DNA of 64,000 bases from VYFG01 sp965204165. Its GTDB lineage: Bacteria; Pseudomonadota; Gammaproteobacteria; Arenicellales; Poriferihabitantaceae. Location: positions 1,054,001 to 1,118,000 of the forward strand of contig OZ241969.1 in the NCBI GenBank assembly GCA_965204165.1, given 5' to 3'. A program made the translations under genes and the position numbers. The notes under the pieces are model-generated. The model was not told where the DNA came from, ran no database searches, and saw only the letters and a list, made by a program, of their open reading frames with translations. Positions 26,160-35,140 of this stretch are shown here, in pieces (within the stretch, counting starts at the first letter, position 1; each line of letters begins with the position of its first letter).

Positions 26160-29152
26160 CCCAGATCCATCGACTTCCCCGGGGTGGCCGGATCAACCGG
26201 GACACACCCCTCAGGTTCCGGTACGACAACCGGGAATACCAGGGCTATGAGGGCGACACCCTGGCATCCGCGCTGCTGGCCAACGGGGTTCATCTGGTCG
26301 GGCGCAGTTTCAAGTACCACCGTCCGCGGGGCATCTACTCGGCGGGGTCCGAAGAGCCGAACGCCCTGGTGCAACTGGAGTCCGGCGCCCACACCGAGCC
26401 CAACCGCCGGGCCACCGAGGTGGAGCTCTATGACGGGCTCTGCGCCGCGAGCCAGAACTGCTGGCCGTCGGTGAAATTCGACCTGGGCGCAGTCAGTTCC
26501 GGGGTGTCAAGGCTGTTGCCGGCGGGGTTCTACTACAAGACGTTCATGTGGCCGGCGTCCTTTTGGATGACCTACGAGAAGTTCATCCGCAAGGCGGCGG
26601 GGCTCGGAAGATCACCCGAGGAAATCGACCCGGACCACTATGACAAACTGCACGCCCATTGCGATGTGCTGGTGGTGGGCGCCGGGCCGGCCGGACTGCA
26701 GGCGGCGCTCAGCGCCGGGCGCAGCGGCGCCCGGGTCATCCTGGCGGATGAAAAGCCGGAATTCGGCGGCTCCCTGCTCTCCGACCCGGCCGTGCTCGGC
26801 GGCCGTCCGGCCGCCGAATGGGTCGACGCCGTGGTGGCGGAACTCGGCGACCTGCCGGAAGTGACCCTGCTGACCCGTACCACCGTCACGGGCTACTACG
26901 ACTACAACTTCCTGGTGGCCAATGAGCGGGTCAGCGAACATCTGGGTCCCCGGAACCGGGGCGGGCAGCCGAAAGAGCGACTGTGGAAGATACGCGCAAG
27001 GCAGGTGGTGCTGGCCACCGGCGCGATCGAGCGCCCCCTGGTCTTCGCTGACAACGACCGGCCCGGAATCATGCTGGCAGGCGCCTTAAGGACCTACATC
27101 AACCGGTTTGCCGTGCTTCCCGGACGCCGGGTCGGCGTGCTGACCAACAACGACAGCGCCTACCTCGCAGCACTGGAGGCGGCCGATACCGGCGCTGACG
27201 TGGAAGTGATCGACGTCAGGAAGGATCCCGACGGCGCCCTGGTGGCCAAGGCGCGCGATGCCGGCATCGGCATCCGGCAAGACAGCACGGTCGCCGGGGT
27301 CAGGTACCGGGGCGGGCGGATCCGCGCGGCGACGGTCATGAAACTCTCCGACAGCGGCTCGGACGTCCGGGGTCGCCGCGACACGGTCCACTGCGACCTG
27401 CTGGCAGTCTCCGGCGGATGGAACCCCACCGTGCACCTGTTCAGCCAGGGCAAGGGGAAGCTCCGCTACCTCGAGGATCAGCACTGCTTCGTTCCCGGCG
27501 CAAGGTCCGCCAACAATCCCGGCCACGAGGCCGGCGCCTGCAAGGCCGCCTGGACGCTGTCCGTATGCCTCGCGCAGGGGGCGGAAGCCGGGGCCGCCGC
27601 CGCCCGGGACGCGGGCTTCGGCGGGGTCGTGGCCGCGGATTCCCCTGCCGTCGACGAGATTCCAGAGGGAGGCATGCGTCCGCTCTGGATCCTGCCCACC
27701 GATCACCCGGTGGGCCGGGGGCCCGGCAAGCATTTCCACGAACTGCACAACGACTCCACCGTGGCGGACATCGCCCTCGCCGCGCGGGAGGGCTTCGTCT
27801 CGGTGGAACATCTCAAGCGCTATACCACCACCGGCATGGGCACCGACCAGGGCAAGACGTCGAACCTCAACGCCCTGTCCGTGATGGCGGATATCCGCGG
27901 CCTGCCTGTTCCCGAGGTGGGCGTCACGACCTTTCGTCCCCCATTCACGCCCCTGACCTTCGGTTCCATCGTGGGTCACGACAGGAGAGAGCTGTTCCTG
28001 CAGAAACGGAAAACCCCCATGCATCCCTGGCATGAGACCAACGGTGCGATGTTCGAGGACGTGGGTGACTGGAAACGGCCCTACTACTTTCCGCTGCCGG
28101 GGGAATCCATGCACGATGCGGTGCAGCGCGAATGCATGGCCGCGCGGACAACGGTCGGCATGATGGACGCCTCCACCCTGGGAAAGATAGACATCCGCGG
28201 CAGGGATTCCCTGCGGCTGCTCAACATGGTCTACACCAATGCCTGGGATTCGCTCAGGCCCGGCCGCTGCCGGTACGGGCTGATGCTGAACGAGCACGGC
28301 ATGATATTCGATGACGGCGTGACCACCTGCCTGGGCGAGCACCACTACCACATGACCACCACCACCGGCGGCGCCGCGCGGGTGATGAACTGGCTGGAGG
28401 AGTGGCTGCAGACCGAATGGCCCTCCTGGGAGGTCTACTGCACCAGCGTGACGGAACAGTGGGCGGTGGCGTCCATCACCGGCCCGGGTGCGCGGGACCT
28501 CCTGACGTCGCTGTGCGACCGCCCCCTGGACGATGACGCCTTTCCCTTCATGTCCATGCAGGAATTCCCGGTTGCGGGCATACCCGCGCGGGTGTTCCGC
28601 ATCAGCTTCACCGGCGGCATCGCATTTGAAATCAATGTCAGGGCCCGCCACGGCCTGGCCCTCTGGGAAGCCCTCGCCGACGCGGGCAAGGAACACGGGC
28701 TCTGCCCCTACGGCACGGAGTCGATGCACGTGCTGCGTGCGGAGAAGGGGTTCATCATCGCCGGGCAGGACACCGACGGCACGGTGACGCCCATGGACCT
28801 TGGCATGGACTGGATCGTGTCGAAGAAGAAAGGCGACTTTCTCGGCCGCCGCTCCCATGCCCGCACCGACACTGCCCGGGAAGGGCGGAAGCAGCTCGTG
28901 GGCCTGCTTACCGAGGACCCCGCGTTCGTCCTGCCGGAAGGCACCCACGTGGTGGAGCCCTTGCGGGACTCACCGCCCATGAACATGCTGGGACATGTGA
29001 CCTCCAGCTACATGAGCCCGAATGTCGGCCGCTCCATCGCCATGGCGCTGATCAAGGACGGGTTCAACCGCAAGGGGGAGACGCTTTCGGTTTCACTCAT
29101 GAACGGCGGCAGTCACCGGGTGACCGTCACCGATCCGGTCTTCCTGAGCTGA
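26156..29152 (+). CDS. soxA: Sarcosine oxidase alpha subunit
   Basis: A 998-residue multidomain subunit. It has an N-terminal 2Fe-2S-ferredoxin-like fold (FRYDNREYQGYEGDTLASAL), an NAD-binding domain with VLVVGAGPAGLQAALSAG near residue 172, a central flavoprotein region, and from about residue 600 a GcvT-like aminomethyltransferase domain (DASTLGKIDIRG, TGPGARDLL, EINVRARHG) that hands methylene to tetrahydrofolate. Length matches known SoxA (~965-1000). The start overlaps the soxD stop. Confidence 0.96.
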   Translation: MTQIHRLPRGGRINRDTPLRFRYDNREYQGYEGDTLASALLANGVHLVGRSFKYHRPRGIYSAGSEEPNALVQLESGAHTEPNRRATEVELYDGLCAASQNCWPSVKFDLGAVSSGVSRLLPAGFYYKTFMWPASFWMTYEKFIRKAAGLGRSPEEIDPDHYDKLHAHCDVLVVGAGPAGLQAALSAGRSGARVILADEKPEFGGSLLSDPAVLGGRPAAEWVDAVVAELGDLPEVTLLTRTTVTGYYDYNFLVANERVSEHLGPRNRGGQPKERLWKIRARQVVLATGAIERPLVFADNDRPGIMLAGALRTYINRFAVLPGRRVGVLTNNDSAYLAALEAADTGADVEVIDVRKDPDGALVAKARDAGIGIRQDSTVAGVRYRGGRIRAATVMKLSDSGSDVRGRRDTVHCDLLAVSGGWNPTVHLFSQGKGKLRYLEDQHCFVPGARSANNPGHEAGACKAAWTLSVCLAQGAEAGAAAARDAGFGGVVAADSPAVDEIPEGGMRPLWILPTDHPVGRGPGKHFHELHNDSTVADIALAAREGFVSVEHLKRYTTTGMGTDQGKTSNLNALSVMADIRGLPVPEVGVTTFRPPFTPLTFGSIVGHDRRELFLQKRKTPMHPWHETNGAMFEDVGDWKRPYYFPLPGESMHDAVQRECMAARTTVGMMDASTLGKIDIRGRDSLRLLNMVYTNAWDSLRPGRCRYGLMLNEHGMIFDDGVTTCLGEHHYHMTTTTGGAARVMNWLEEWLQTEWPSWEVYCTSVTEQWAVASITGPGARDLLTSLCDRPLDDDAFPFMSMQEFPVAGIPARVFRISFTGGIAFEINVRARHGLALWEALADAGKEHGLCPYGTESMHVLRAEKGFIIAGQDTDGTVTPMDLGMDWIVSKKKGDFLGRRSHARTDTAREGRKQLVGLLTEDPAFVLPEGTHVVEPLRDSPPMNMLGHVTSSYMSPNVGRSIAMALIKDGFNRKGETLSVSLMNGGSHRVTVTDPVFLS

Positions 29153-29162
29153 GGAAGTTTTG

Positions 29163-29738
29163 ATGTACGCCAGCACCGAAGAAATTCCCCTCACCTCCTC
29201 CTGCCGGGCAAGGGAGAAGATTGAGGGAACCAATTCACTGCGCGAGATGGGCCTCAAGGGCAAGCTCAACATCCGCGGTGATGCGGGGGATCCCGAGTTC
29301 GTCGCGGGGGTGAAGGCCGTTCTCGGTCTTGAGCCTCCCGTCAGGGCCAACACCTACAACGAGTACCAGTCCTTCCGGCTGTTCTGGCTCGGCCCGGACG
29401 AGTGGCTGCTGCACTGTGACCTGGATGCCACCGGATCGCTCGAGGAGGGCTTGGCGCAGTCGCTGTCCGGTACGCACCATGCGGTGACCGAGGTATCCGA
29501 CTACTACACGGTGCTCAGGTTGCGCGGCCCCGATGCCGCGGCGATACTGCGAAGGGGCTGCCCCCTTGATCTGTACCACGAGGCGTTTCCCACGGGCAAC
29601 ATCGCCCAGACCCGTTTCGGCCACGCAAGCGTGCTGCTGCATTACCACGGGGATGGCGAAACCTGGGACATCCAGGTGCGCTGGAGCTACGCCGAATACG
29701 TCTGGGACTACCTCGCCAGTGCGATGCGGTCCCTGTGA
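29163..29738 (+). CDS. soxG: Sarcosine oxidase gamma subunit
   Basis: A 191-residue GcvT-like gamma subunit with the YNEYQSFRLFWLGPDEWLL segment (shown in part: LFWLGPDEWLL), EVSDYYTVLRLRGPDA and LDLYHEAFPTG, typical of SoxG. It lies 10 bp after soxA. ATG 29163 is preceded by GAGGAAG. It ends the operon. Confidence 0.93.
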   Translation: MYASTEEIPLTSSCRAREKIEGTNSLREMGLKGKLNIRGDAGDPEFVAGVKAVLGLEPPVRANTYNEYQSFRLFWLGPDEWLLHCDLDATGSLEEGLAQSLSGTHHAVTEVSDYYTVLRLRGPDAAAILRRGCPLDLYHEAFPTGNIAQTRFGHASVLLHYHGDGETWDIQVRWSYAEYVWDYLASAMRSL

Positions 29739-29755
29739 CCTTTCCCCAAGGGCAA

Positions 29756-29998
29756 TCAGCCCCCGGGATGCCGGCCCGGTGCGGATCCGGGAACTGATCC
29801 GGAAGTCCCCGAACCCGCAGCCTCGAGTTCCCTGCATCGCGACCGGCATGCCGCCAGTTCCCGCAGCAGGCGATTGACATCCACGATGGCGCGCCGTTCC
29901 GCGGGGTTCCTGCGGCCCCAGATCAGCCAGCCGATGACCAGGCCAAGCAGCCCCGCGGCGAGAATCCATATCCAGGTCTGCAAGAGCAGATAGAACAT
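29756..29998 (-). CDS. Small single-pass membrane protein of unknown function
   Basis: An 80-residue product starting MFYLLLQTWIWILAAGLLGL with one clear transmembrane helix (about residues 5-28) ending in WGRRNPAERRA, then a short cytosolic helix with two Cys (AACRSRC) and a Gly/Ser/Pro tail. I chose ATG 29998 because the hydrophobic segment then begins at the N-terminus. GGGAGGACG lies just upstream as a ribosome site. I do not recognise the family. Confidence 0.55.
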   Translation of the reverse strand: MFYLLLQTWIWILAAGLLGLVIGWLIWGRRNPAERRAIVDVNRLLRELAACRSRCRELEAAGSGTSGSVPGSAPGRHPGG

Positions 29999-30702
29999 CA
30001 GACGTCCTCCCGTCTTATTGCATTGATTGCGCCGCCCCGGTTCCGGGCCCGGCCCTTTCCGGCTGTATTGTCCACCCTGGACCGCAAACTGCAAACTGGT
30101 ACTCCGCGAGGCGGTCCTTCTGTTGTAGTGCTTCAGATTGTTACATTGCCTCCGCAATTCACTCCGATTGCTACAGGTTGGGACAACAGTTGTTGAGCGG
30201 GCGTCCTGTCATCGATTCTGGTTCAATCAGTTCCAGCAGTTGCTATCGGAACTGGCTTAGACGCAGATGGAAGGGCTGCGTTGCCGGGCGCTTTGCGGTA
30301 CGGTGCTAGCCGTGGTCGACCCGAACCACATCCGGCTGACCCTGTTGTGAATCGGTGCGGTGTTGCTGCGGAACACTTGGCCGAGCCGGCTGCTGGTAAG
30401 CTGTTCCTGTCCGTACCAGGGGTTGTTCCGAATGGTGGCCATTCGTGTCAATACCTCCTGAAGGCGATGGAGTGCTGCTTCTGCACATTGACAAACAATA
30501 GGGTAATAGCGGGGCATCCGAAGTCCAAGCTGCTCCCTGGAGGGGAGTCACAGGGAGGAATACGGAACGAAAACTATGTTATTGTCCCAATTCCGGTTTA
30601 CGTCCTACCCTGGTTGCCCTGGAATGGCTACCCTAGCATCACTTGTGAATTTCCCGGGTTATTGAAATATAATTTCTTTGAGCAAAAAAAAGCGAAATAG
30701 TA
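29999..30702. other. Gene-poor stretch before the A+T-rich island
   Basis: About 700 bp. A 7-bp stem (GGACCGC/GCGGTCC, about 30079-30117) is visible. Frames on both strands at 30257-30700 lack a recognisable family, ribosome site or typical composition, and may be decayed insertion remnants. From about 30560 the composition turns A+T-rich. Confidence 0.4.
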
Positions 30703-30840
30703 ATGGGCAAGAAAAATTCAAACCTCCCACCCCCAAATCGAGCGCCTGGTCGGGAAAATGTTAAAGAAGGCGTGAATCCCTCACCCCCACCGGGAGTTAA
30801 ACCACCACCACCACCTACCCCACCTAGCCCGAAGAAATAA
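30703..30840 (+). CDS. Proline-rich mini-protein 1 (45 aa)
   Basis: ATG 30703 opens a 45-residue frame with a Lys/Asn/Pro N-terminus (MGKKNSNLPPPNRAPG) and a polyproline C-terminal half (SPPPGVKPPPPPTPP, ending SPKK). It has no signal peptide or membrane helix, and no strong ribosome site. I call it because a second, similar mini-protein (31861-32022) lies on the other side of the DUF6338-like gene and shares the pattern SPxPPG-x-K-P followed by a proline run and KK. Two chance frames are unlikely to share that pattern. The function is unknown. Confidence 0.6.
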   Translation: MGKKNSNLPPPNRAPGRENVKEGVNPSPPPGVKPPPPPTPPSPKK

Positions 30841-30860
30841 ACTGCCTTTGGTATTAGAAC

Positions 30861-31178
30861 TTAATTTCTCTTCCCGAATTGGTAGGAAAGGAATTTTGCT
30901 ATAGAGACGGTTTCCCCTAGTTCCGTCAAATTAAATTCGCATTTCACCTTCTCTCCGTGATGATTGGTAACAATCTTTTTTGTCGTGCTGCATCGCGAAC
31001 AGCAAGTGCAAGTGCGCTCGTGTACGAGATAATCCCGACCTGAATGACATATGATGATTGAGAATACCGATACGATTGCTTGTTTGGTAAGGGCATCAAC
31101 AACAAGACCCGGATGGTCAAAATTCGCAGCTGCGGGTTTCGAAACAAACGGCGGTTCGCCAACACGATCTACTTTCAC
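30861..31178 (-). CDS. Hypothetical protein with Cys cluster (105 aa)
   Basis: A GTG-started 105-residue frame on the opposite strand in the gap between mini-protein 1 and the DUF6338-like gene, with GGAGG about 13 nt upstream. It has a hydrophobic stretch (AIVSVFSIIICH) followed by a cysteine cluster TCTCCSRC that could bind metal, then a polar C-terminus. I know no family for it. It could be chance, as the region is A+T-rich with few stops on this strand. Confidence 0.35.
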   Translation of the reverse strand: MKVDRVGEPPFVSKPAAANFDHPGLVVDALTKQAIVSVFSIIICHSGRDYLVHERTCTCCSRCSTTKKIVTNHHGEKVKCEFNLTELGETVSIAKFLSYQFGKRN

Positions 31179-31240
31179 CTCGGCGGTTCAGACCTCCATT
31201 CCGAAATCGCCAAACCAAACACAGTTATATATTTAGAATT

Positions 31241-31849
31241 ATGAGCTGGGCAAATAATGAGGCGATTTCCATCCTCTGGTTTCTACTTCCAGGATTTATA
31301 TCTTCGGGCTTGTTTCGACTACTAATTTCAAATCCAAAGCCGAGCGGATTTGAATCAGTAGCTCAAGTTTTTATATTCACAGTTATAGTGCATGTAATTG
31401 GAGGGCTCTTTTTTTCCTTCTGGTTAGAAAAAAGGAACAATTCGTCTTACAGTGATAGTTTTGAAAACTACACTGTCGAAATTGTTTTTCTTTTACTCAT
31501 TTCGATTGTGGTAGGTATCCTTTCCTCATTAATTTGGAACAAGGATTGGCTGTTTAAGGCACTTCGAAAGATAAAAATAACAAAGCAAAGTTCGTATCGT
31601 TCTGCACAGTATTCTGCATTCGCTTTTCACAATGATTGTTACGTGGTACTACATCTCAAGAACCAACGTCGTTTGTACGGTTGGCCAAAGGAATGGCCTA
31701 GTCATCCTGAAGACCAGCATTATTTAATTGAGGATTGTGAATGGCTAGAGGAAAATAATCGGATACCTTTACAGGGTGTTTCACATATTCTAGTTCCTGC
31801 GAATGAAATTGAAATGGTAGAATTCGTACCCATAAATGACACAAAGTAA
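31241..31849 (+). CDS. DUF6338-like integral membrane protein
   Basis: A 202-residue protein with three hydrophobic helices (about residues 9-29, 41-62 and 79-99) and a ~100-residue soluble C-terminal domain. The domain contains CYVVLHLKNQRRLYGWP, followed by a W-P-x-x-P-E-D segment and LIEDCEWLEE. This is the DUF6338 layout: membrane anchor plus a small beta-rich domain with a Y-V-x-L-x-L-K-[ND]-x-x-R-L-x-G motif. No enzymatic residues are evident and no function is established. The gene is markedly A+T-rich relative to its surroundings, has mini-protein 1 upstream and mini-protein 2 beginning 11 bp after its stop, and sits beside a tRNA gene, all consistent with transfer. Confidence 0.75.
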   Translation: MSWANNEAISILWFLLPGFISSGLFRLLISNPKPSGFESVAQVFIFTVIVHVIGGLFFSFWLEKRNNSSYSDSFENYTVEIVFLLLISIVVGILSSLIWNKDWLFKALRKIKITKQSSYRSAQYSAFAFHNDCYVVLHLKNQRRLYGWPKEWPSHPEDQHYLIEDCEWLEENNRIPLQGVSHILVPANEIEMVEFVPINDTK

Positions 31850-31860
31850 GTATTTGAGAA

Positions 31861-32022
31861 ATGAAATCACTAAACCAAAGTAAATCTAAATTTCATCGAG
31901 TTTCTCGTTCTTACAATGTATCGGCCATAGATGGTATCTCACCAAAACCACCCGGTGCTATAAAGCCTGACCCTCCTCCTCCTCCTCCAAAAAAAGAGCA
32001 TTTCACCAAATCGAGGGGATAA
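31861..32022 (+). CDS. Proline-rich mini-protein 2 (53 aa)
   Basis: ATG 31861, 11 bp after the DUF6338-like gene, opens a 53-residue frame. The first half is basic and Ser/Asn-rich (MKSLNQSKSKFHRVSRSYNV). The second half has SPKPPGAIKPD, six consecutive prolines, KKE and a short basic tail. The proline part matches mini-protein 1 in order (SPxPPG, K-P, proline run, KK). Spacing suggests co-translation with the membrane protein. A polyproline helix could be a ligand for the membrane partner's soluble domain, but that is conjecture. Confidence 0.65.
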   Translation: MKSLNQSKSKFHRVSRSYNVSAIDGISPKPPGAIKPDPPPPPPKKEHFTKSRG

Positions 32023-32159
32023 GTTAATTTTTCGATGGCTACGGGGGATGGCACTAATTCCGTTAATTTTGAAATGGAATGCGTTGGCAACCCGTTGATT
32101 GATTGTTGTTTGTTTGCTTGAACCCACTACCGCTTTGGGGTACGCTTCGCGCGCCCCGT

Positions 32160-32236
32160 GGCTACGTAGCTCAGTTGGTTAGAGCACATCACTCATAATG
32201 ATGGGGTCGGTAGTTCGAATCTACCCGTAGCCACCA
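32160..32236 (+). tRNA. tRNA-Met (CAT), elongator type
   Basis: A complete 77-nt cloverleaf: acceptor GGCTACG/CGTAGCC, D-arm GCTC/GAGC, anticodon arm CATCA-CTCATAA-TGATG with anticodon CAT, T-arm GGTAG-TTCGAAT-CTACC, discriminator A and encoded CCA. The first acceptor pair G-C and the normal D-loop indicate elongator, not initiator, although some CAT tRNAs become tRNA-Ile2. It borders the A+T-rich island and could be its attachment gene; I saw no duplicated 3' end. Confidence 0.95.
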
Positions 32237-32596
32237 TAAATCAATCAGTTACAATCTCCCTCCCGGCTTCCCGAATGTTCCCGCGCCATGCGCGGAGCGG
32301 CGCCTGACCGGTCCCGGGACTCGATTCCTGACCTCATCCGGGGCGCTGGCGGAAAAACGCCGTGGTCACGACGACGCAGTACGCCCACAAGCCAATTCAG
32401 GTCATGTTGCGGCCGGGTAGGGCCAACCTTGCATTTGGAGCCGATCCCGAACCGAAACGAACCGGATACAGTCCGGCGCCAGCTGGCGCTACAATCGGAG
32501 TCGGGACCGGGTAACCGGTCGACCCATGGACCCTTGCGGTGATGCCCTGTACAGATCCTGCAGAAAAGGAGATCCCTGAATCCATCCGTTGATCCC
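32237..32596. other. Intergenic stretch, tRNA-Met to selO
   Basis: 360 bp of ordinary G+C content, with no convincing gene on either strand and no clear terminator after the tRNA. It presumably carries the selO leader. Confidence 0.4.
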
Positions 32597-34087
32597 GTGA
32601 CTCTGATACCCTTCAACAATCAGTACACCGACCTTGGCGAGGGATTCTTTGTCCGCACCCGGCCATCGCCGGTGTCCGGTCCCGGGATGGTGTGCTTCAA
32701 CCACGAACTGGCCCGTGACCTTGGCCTGGATGCCGACATGCTGGATTCGGAGTATGGCGCCGCCGTGTTCGCCGGCAACGAGATTCCCGAAGGCGCCGAC
32801 CCGTTGGCCATGGTCTATTCCGGGCACCAGTTCGGAATGTTCAATCCGCAATTGGGCGACGGGCGCGCCCTGCTCCTAGGCGAGGTGGTCGGTCGGGACG
32901 GCCTGGGGTACGGAATCCAGCTGAAGGGTTCCGGCCGGACCGTGTTTTCCCGCAACGGCGACGGACGCGCCCCGCTTGGCCCGGTATTGCGTGAATACCT
33001 GGTCAGCGAGGCCATGCACCGGCTGGGCGTACCCACCACGCGGGCCCTTGCGGTCGTGACCACGGGCGACAGCGTCTTCCGGGAACGGGCGCTGCCCGGC
33101 GGCATCATCACCCGCGTGGCCCGCAGTTTCGTCCGGGTGGGAACCTTCGAGTTCTACGCCCGGCGCGGCAATATCGAAGCCGTGAGTGCACTGGCCGATC
33201 ATGTCATACGGCGGAACTACCCCGACCTTGACGGGATGGAGCGGCCCTACCTGGCGTTGCTGGAGAAAGTCATCGGTCGGCAGGCCTCGCTCATCGCCCA
33301 ATGGATGCAGCTGGGGTTCATTCATGGCGTCATGAACACCGACAACATGTCCGTTGCCGCCGAGACCATCGACTATGGCCCGTGCGCCTTCATGGACCAA
33401 TTCAACATCCAACAGGTATTCAGTTCCATTGACCACCAGGGCCGCTATGCCTACTGCAACCAGCCGTACATCGCACTCTGGAACCTGACCCGGCTGGCCG
33501 AATGCCTGGCCTTGATACTGGATGACGACCGGGAAAGGGCCGTTGCCCAGGCCACCGAGGCGCTGGAGCAATTCATACCGCTCTACGAGGAGGCATGGCT
33601 GCAGGGCATGCGGGCAAAGTGCGGCCTTGGTGAAACACCCGGCCAGGCCGGAGAGGATCACAAAAAGCTGATCGGGGACCTGCTGGACCTGATGGCAAAC
33701 AGCCGGGCGGACTATACCCTGACGTTCTTCCGTCTGTCGTCCCTCGGCAGCCGAGAGGGACCTGAAGACGAGGCCTTTGCCGGCCAGTTCGAAACCCCCG
33801 GCCCGGTCGGTGACTGGCTGGCCAGGTGGCGGGACAGTCTGCGCGGTCAGTCCCTGGATGACCGGGAGCGCCAGGACCGGATGCGCCGGGTGAATCCGCT
33901 CTACATACCACGCAACCATCTGATCGAAGCCGCGATCCGGGCCGCCGAGGATGCGGGGGATTTCTCGGAATTCCATGCCTTTCACGCGGTGCTGCGCAAT
34001 CCCTACGAACAGCAGCCCGGAAAGGAGCGCTACCAGAAGCCGCCGGCGCCGGAAGAGGTGGTTCTGGAGACGTTCTGCGGTACCTGA
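32597..34087 (+). CDS. selO: Protein adenylyltransferase SelO
   Basis: A 496-residue pseudokinase-fold enzyme that transfers AMP to protein hydroxyl groups and is linked to redox stress. Family signatures include YSGHQFGMFNPQLGDGRA, GIQLKGSGRTVFSRNGDGRA, the NTDNMS and DYGPCAFMD active-site stretches, and NPLYIPRNHL. The C-terminus FCGT carries the conserved Cys (selenocysteine in animal homologues). GTG 32597 gives the standard N-terminus PFNNQYTDLGEGFF. Confidence 0.95.
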   Translation: MTLIPFNNQYTDLGEGFFVRTRPSPVSGPGMVCFNHELARDLGLDADMLDSEYGAAVFAGNEIPEGADPLAMVYSGHQFGMFNPQLGDGRALLLGEVVGRDGLGYGIQLKGSGRTVFSRNGDGRAPLGPVLREYLVSEAMHRLGVPTTRALAVVTTGDSVFRERALPGGIITRVARSFVRVGTFEFYARRGNIEAVSALADHVIRRNYPDLDGMERPYLALLEKVIGRQASLIAQWMQLGFIHGVMNTDNMSVAAETIDYGPCAFMDQFNIQQVFSSIDHQGRYAYCNQPYIALWNLTRLAECLALILDDDRERAVAQATEALEQFIPLYEEAWLQGMRAKCGLGETPGQAGEDHKKLIGDLLDLMANSRADYTLTFFRLSSLGSREGPEDEAFAGQFETPGPVGDWLARWRDSLRGQSLDDRERQDRMRRVNPLYIPRNHLIEAAIRAAEDAGDFSEFHAFHAVLRNPYEQQPGKERYQKPPAPEEVVLETFCGT

Positions 34088-34385
34088 CACGGGAGGTCCG
34101 TCGCCTCACGGTGCCGGCACGGAGCATTCCGGCAGGCACCGGCGGCCGTCACCATCCTTCCCCGGTGAAATTGCCCTGGCGAAGCGAGGCCGCCCGGCCG
34201 CCGCCTGCAACCGTCCGGCGCACGCAGTCGGGCATATCCCCTCCCGCCAAGCCCCCCCAACCAGTTCTGGATACCGGCACGGTACCGTGATATCTCCTCT
34301 GCCCACCGCCGGGAAGATTGGCCGGGCTTGCCATACGGCACGAATGGGGCCAAGCTATGTTCCGGTGAAAACCATTCTGACGAAC

Positions 34386-34883
34386 ATGAAACCACTACAA
34401 GCCATTGCAGCGGCCCTGATCCTCCTTTCGGCGCAGGGCCACGCTGACGAGCACGCCCTTTTCACCACCGAGAATCTCACGCCGGATACTGCCCTGAAGG
34501 CAGCCCGGGCCGCGCTGCAGAAGTGTCGCGACGAGGGCTACCAGGTTGCGGTTGTCGTTACGGATCGTAACGGTCTTCCGCAGGTCATGATCCGGGACCG
34601 GTATGCCGGCGCCCACACTCCTGAAACCGCCCGCCGCAAGGCCTGGACGGCCGCCAGCTTCCGGTCCGGCACCACCGAACTTGTCTCGGTGACCGCCGCC
34701 GGCACGACGCTGTCCGGCATCCGGCACGTCGAGGATGCCATCATGCTTGGCGGCGGTCTGCTGATCGATGCCGGCGGCTCCACCGTGGGAGCGATCGGCG
34801 TCTCCGGTGCTCCGGGCGGGGACCTGGATGACCTCTGTGCACAAGCTGGCATCGACGCCATCGAGGAGGACATCCTGTTTTAG
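34386..34883 (+). CDS. Exported GlcG/HbpS-like heme-binding-family protein
   Basis: A 165-residue protein with a signal peptide (MKPLQAIAAALILLSAQGHA) followed by a GlcG/HbpS domain: QVAVVVTDRNGLPQVMIRDRYAG, ETARRKAWTAASFR, GGGLLIDAGG and GAIGVSGAPGGDLDDLC. Domains of this type bind heme or cobalamin or accompany oxidoreductases. ATG 34386 sets the signal peptide at the N-terminus. The ~300 bp before it (34088-34385) shows no gene. Confidence 0.82.
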   Translation: MKPLQAIAAALILLSAQGHADEHALFTTENLTPDTALKAARAALQKCRDEGYQVAVVVTDRNGLPQVMIRDRYAGAHTPETARRKAWTAASFRSGTTELVSVTAAGTTLSGIRHVEDAIMLGGGLLIDAGGSTVGAIGVSGAPGGDLDDLCAQAGIDAIEEDILF

Positions 34884-35009
34884 CGGGCTTGCGGTTCCGG
34901 GGAGACCGGGGAGGCGTTCCGATCGGGCCCGAACGTCCATCGCGGCGTCAGCCTGACATTCACCAGCGTGTCGTCACCCGCCGCCCTTCGGACCCCTTCA
35001 GGGTGGGCC

Positions 35010-35036
35010 GCGCGTCCTCGTCCCCTGAGGACGCGC
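35010..35036. terminator. GC hairpin between convergent genes
   Basis: GCGCGTCCTC (35010-35019) pairs perfectly with GAGGACGCGC (35027-35036) across a 7-nt loop. It lies between the convergent GlcG-like gene and the binding-protein gene, so a bidirectional terminator role is plausible, but no U-tract follows on either side. Confidence 0.4.
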
Positions 35037-35140
35037 CCCCGACTTGGCTTAACCGGCCAAATTCAGCGTATCCCGAAGATGATGCAGGAAAAATCCGTCA
35101 TGACCATTCATCTTCGGCAATCCTCACAGCTGAATCAGGA

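Noticed and set aside
27086..28948. A 620-codon frame antisense to soxA
   Set aside because: No recognisable domain; soxA is fully conserved on the other strand.
30257..30700. Overlapping frames on both strands before the A+T-rich island
   Set aside because: No conserved motif or ribosome site; may be decayed remnants.
32160..32236. tRNA-Met as a proven attachment site of the A+T-rich island
   Set aside because: No duplicated tRNA 3' end was found near 30 kb and no integrase lies in that island, so this remains only a possibility.
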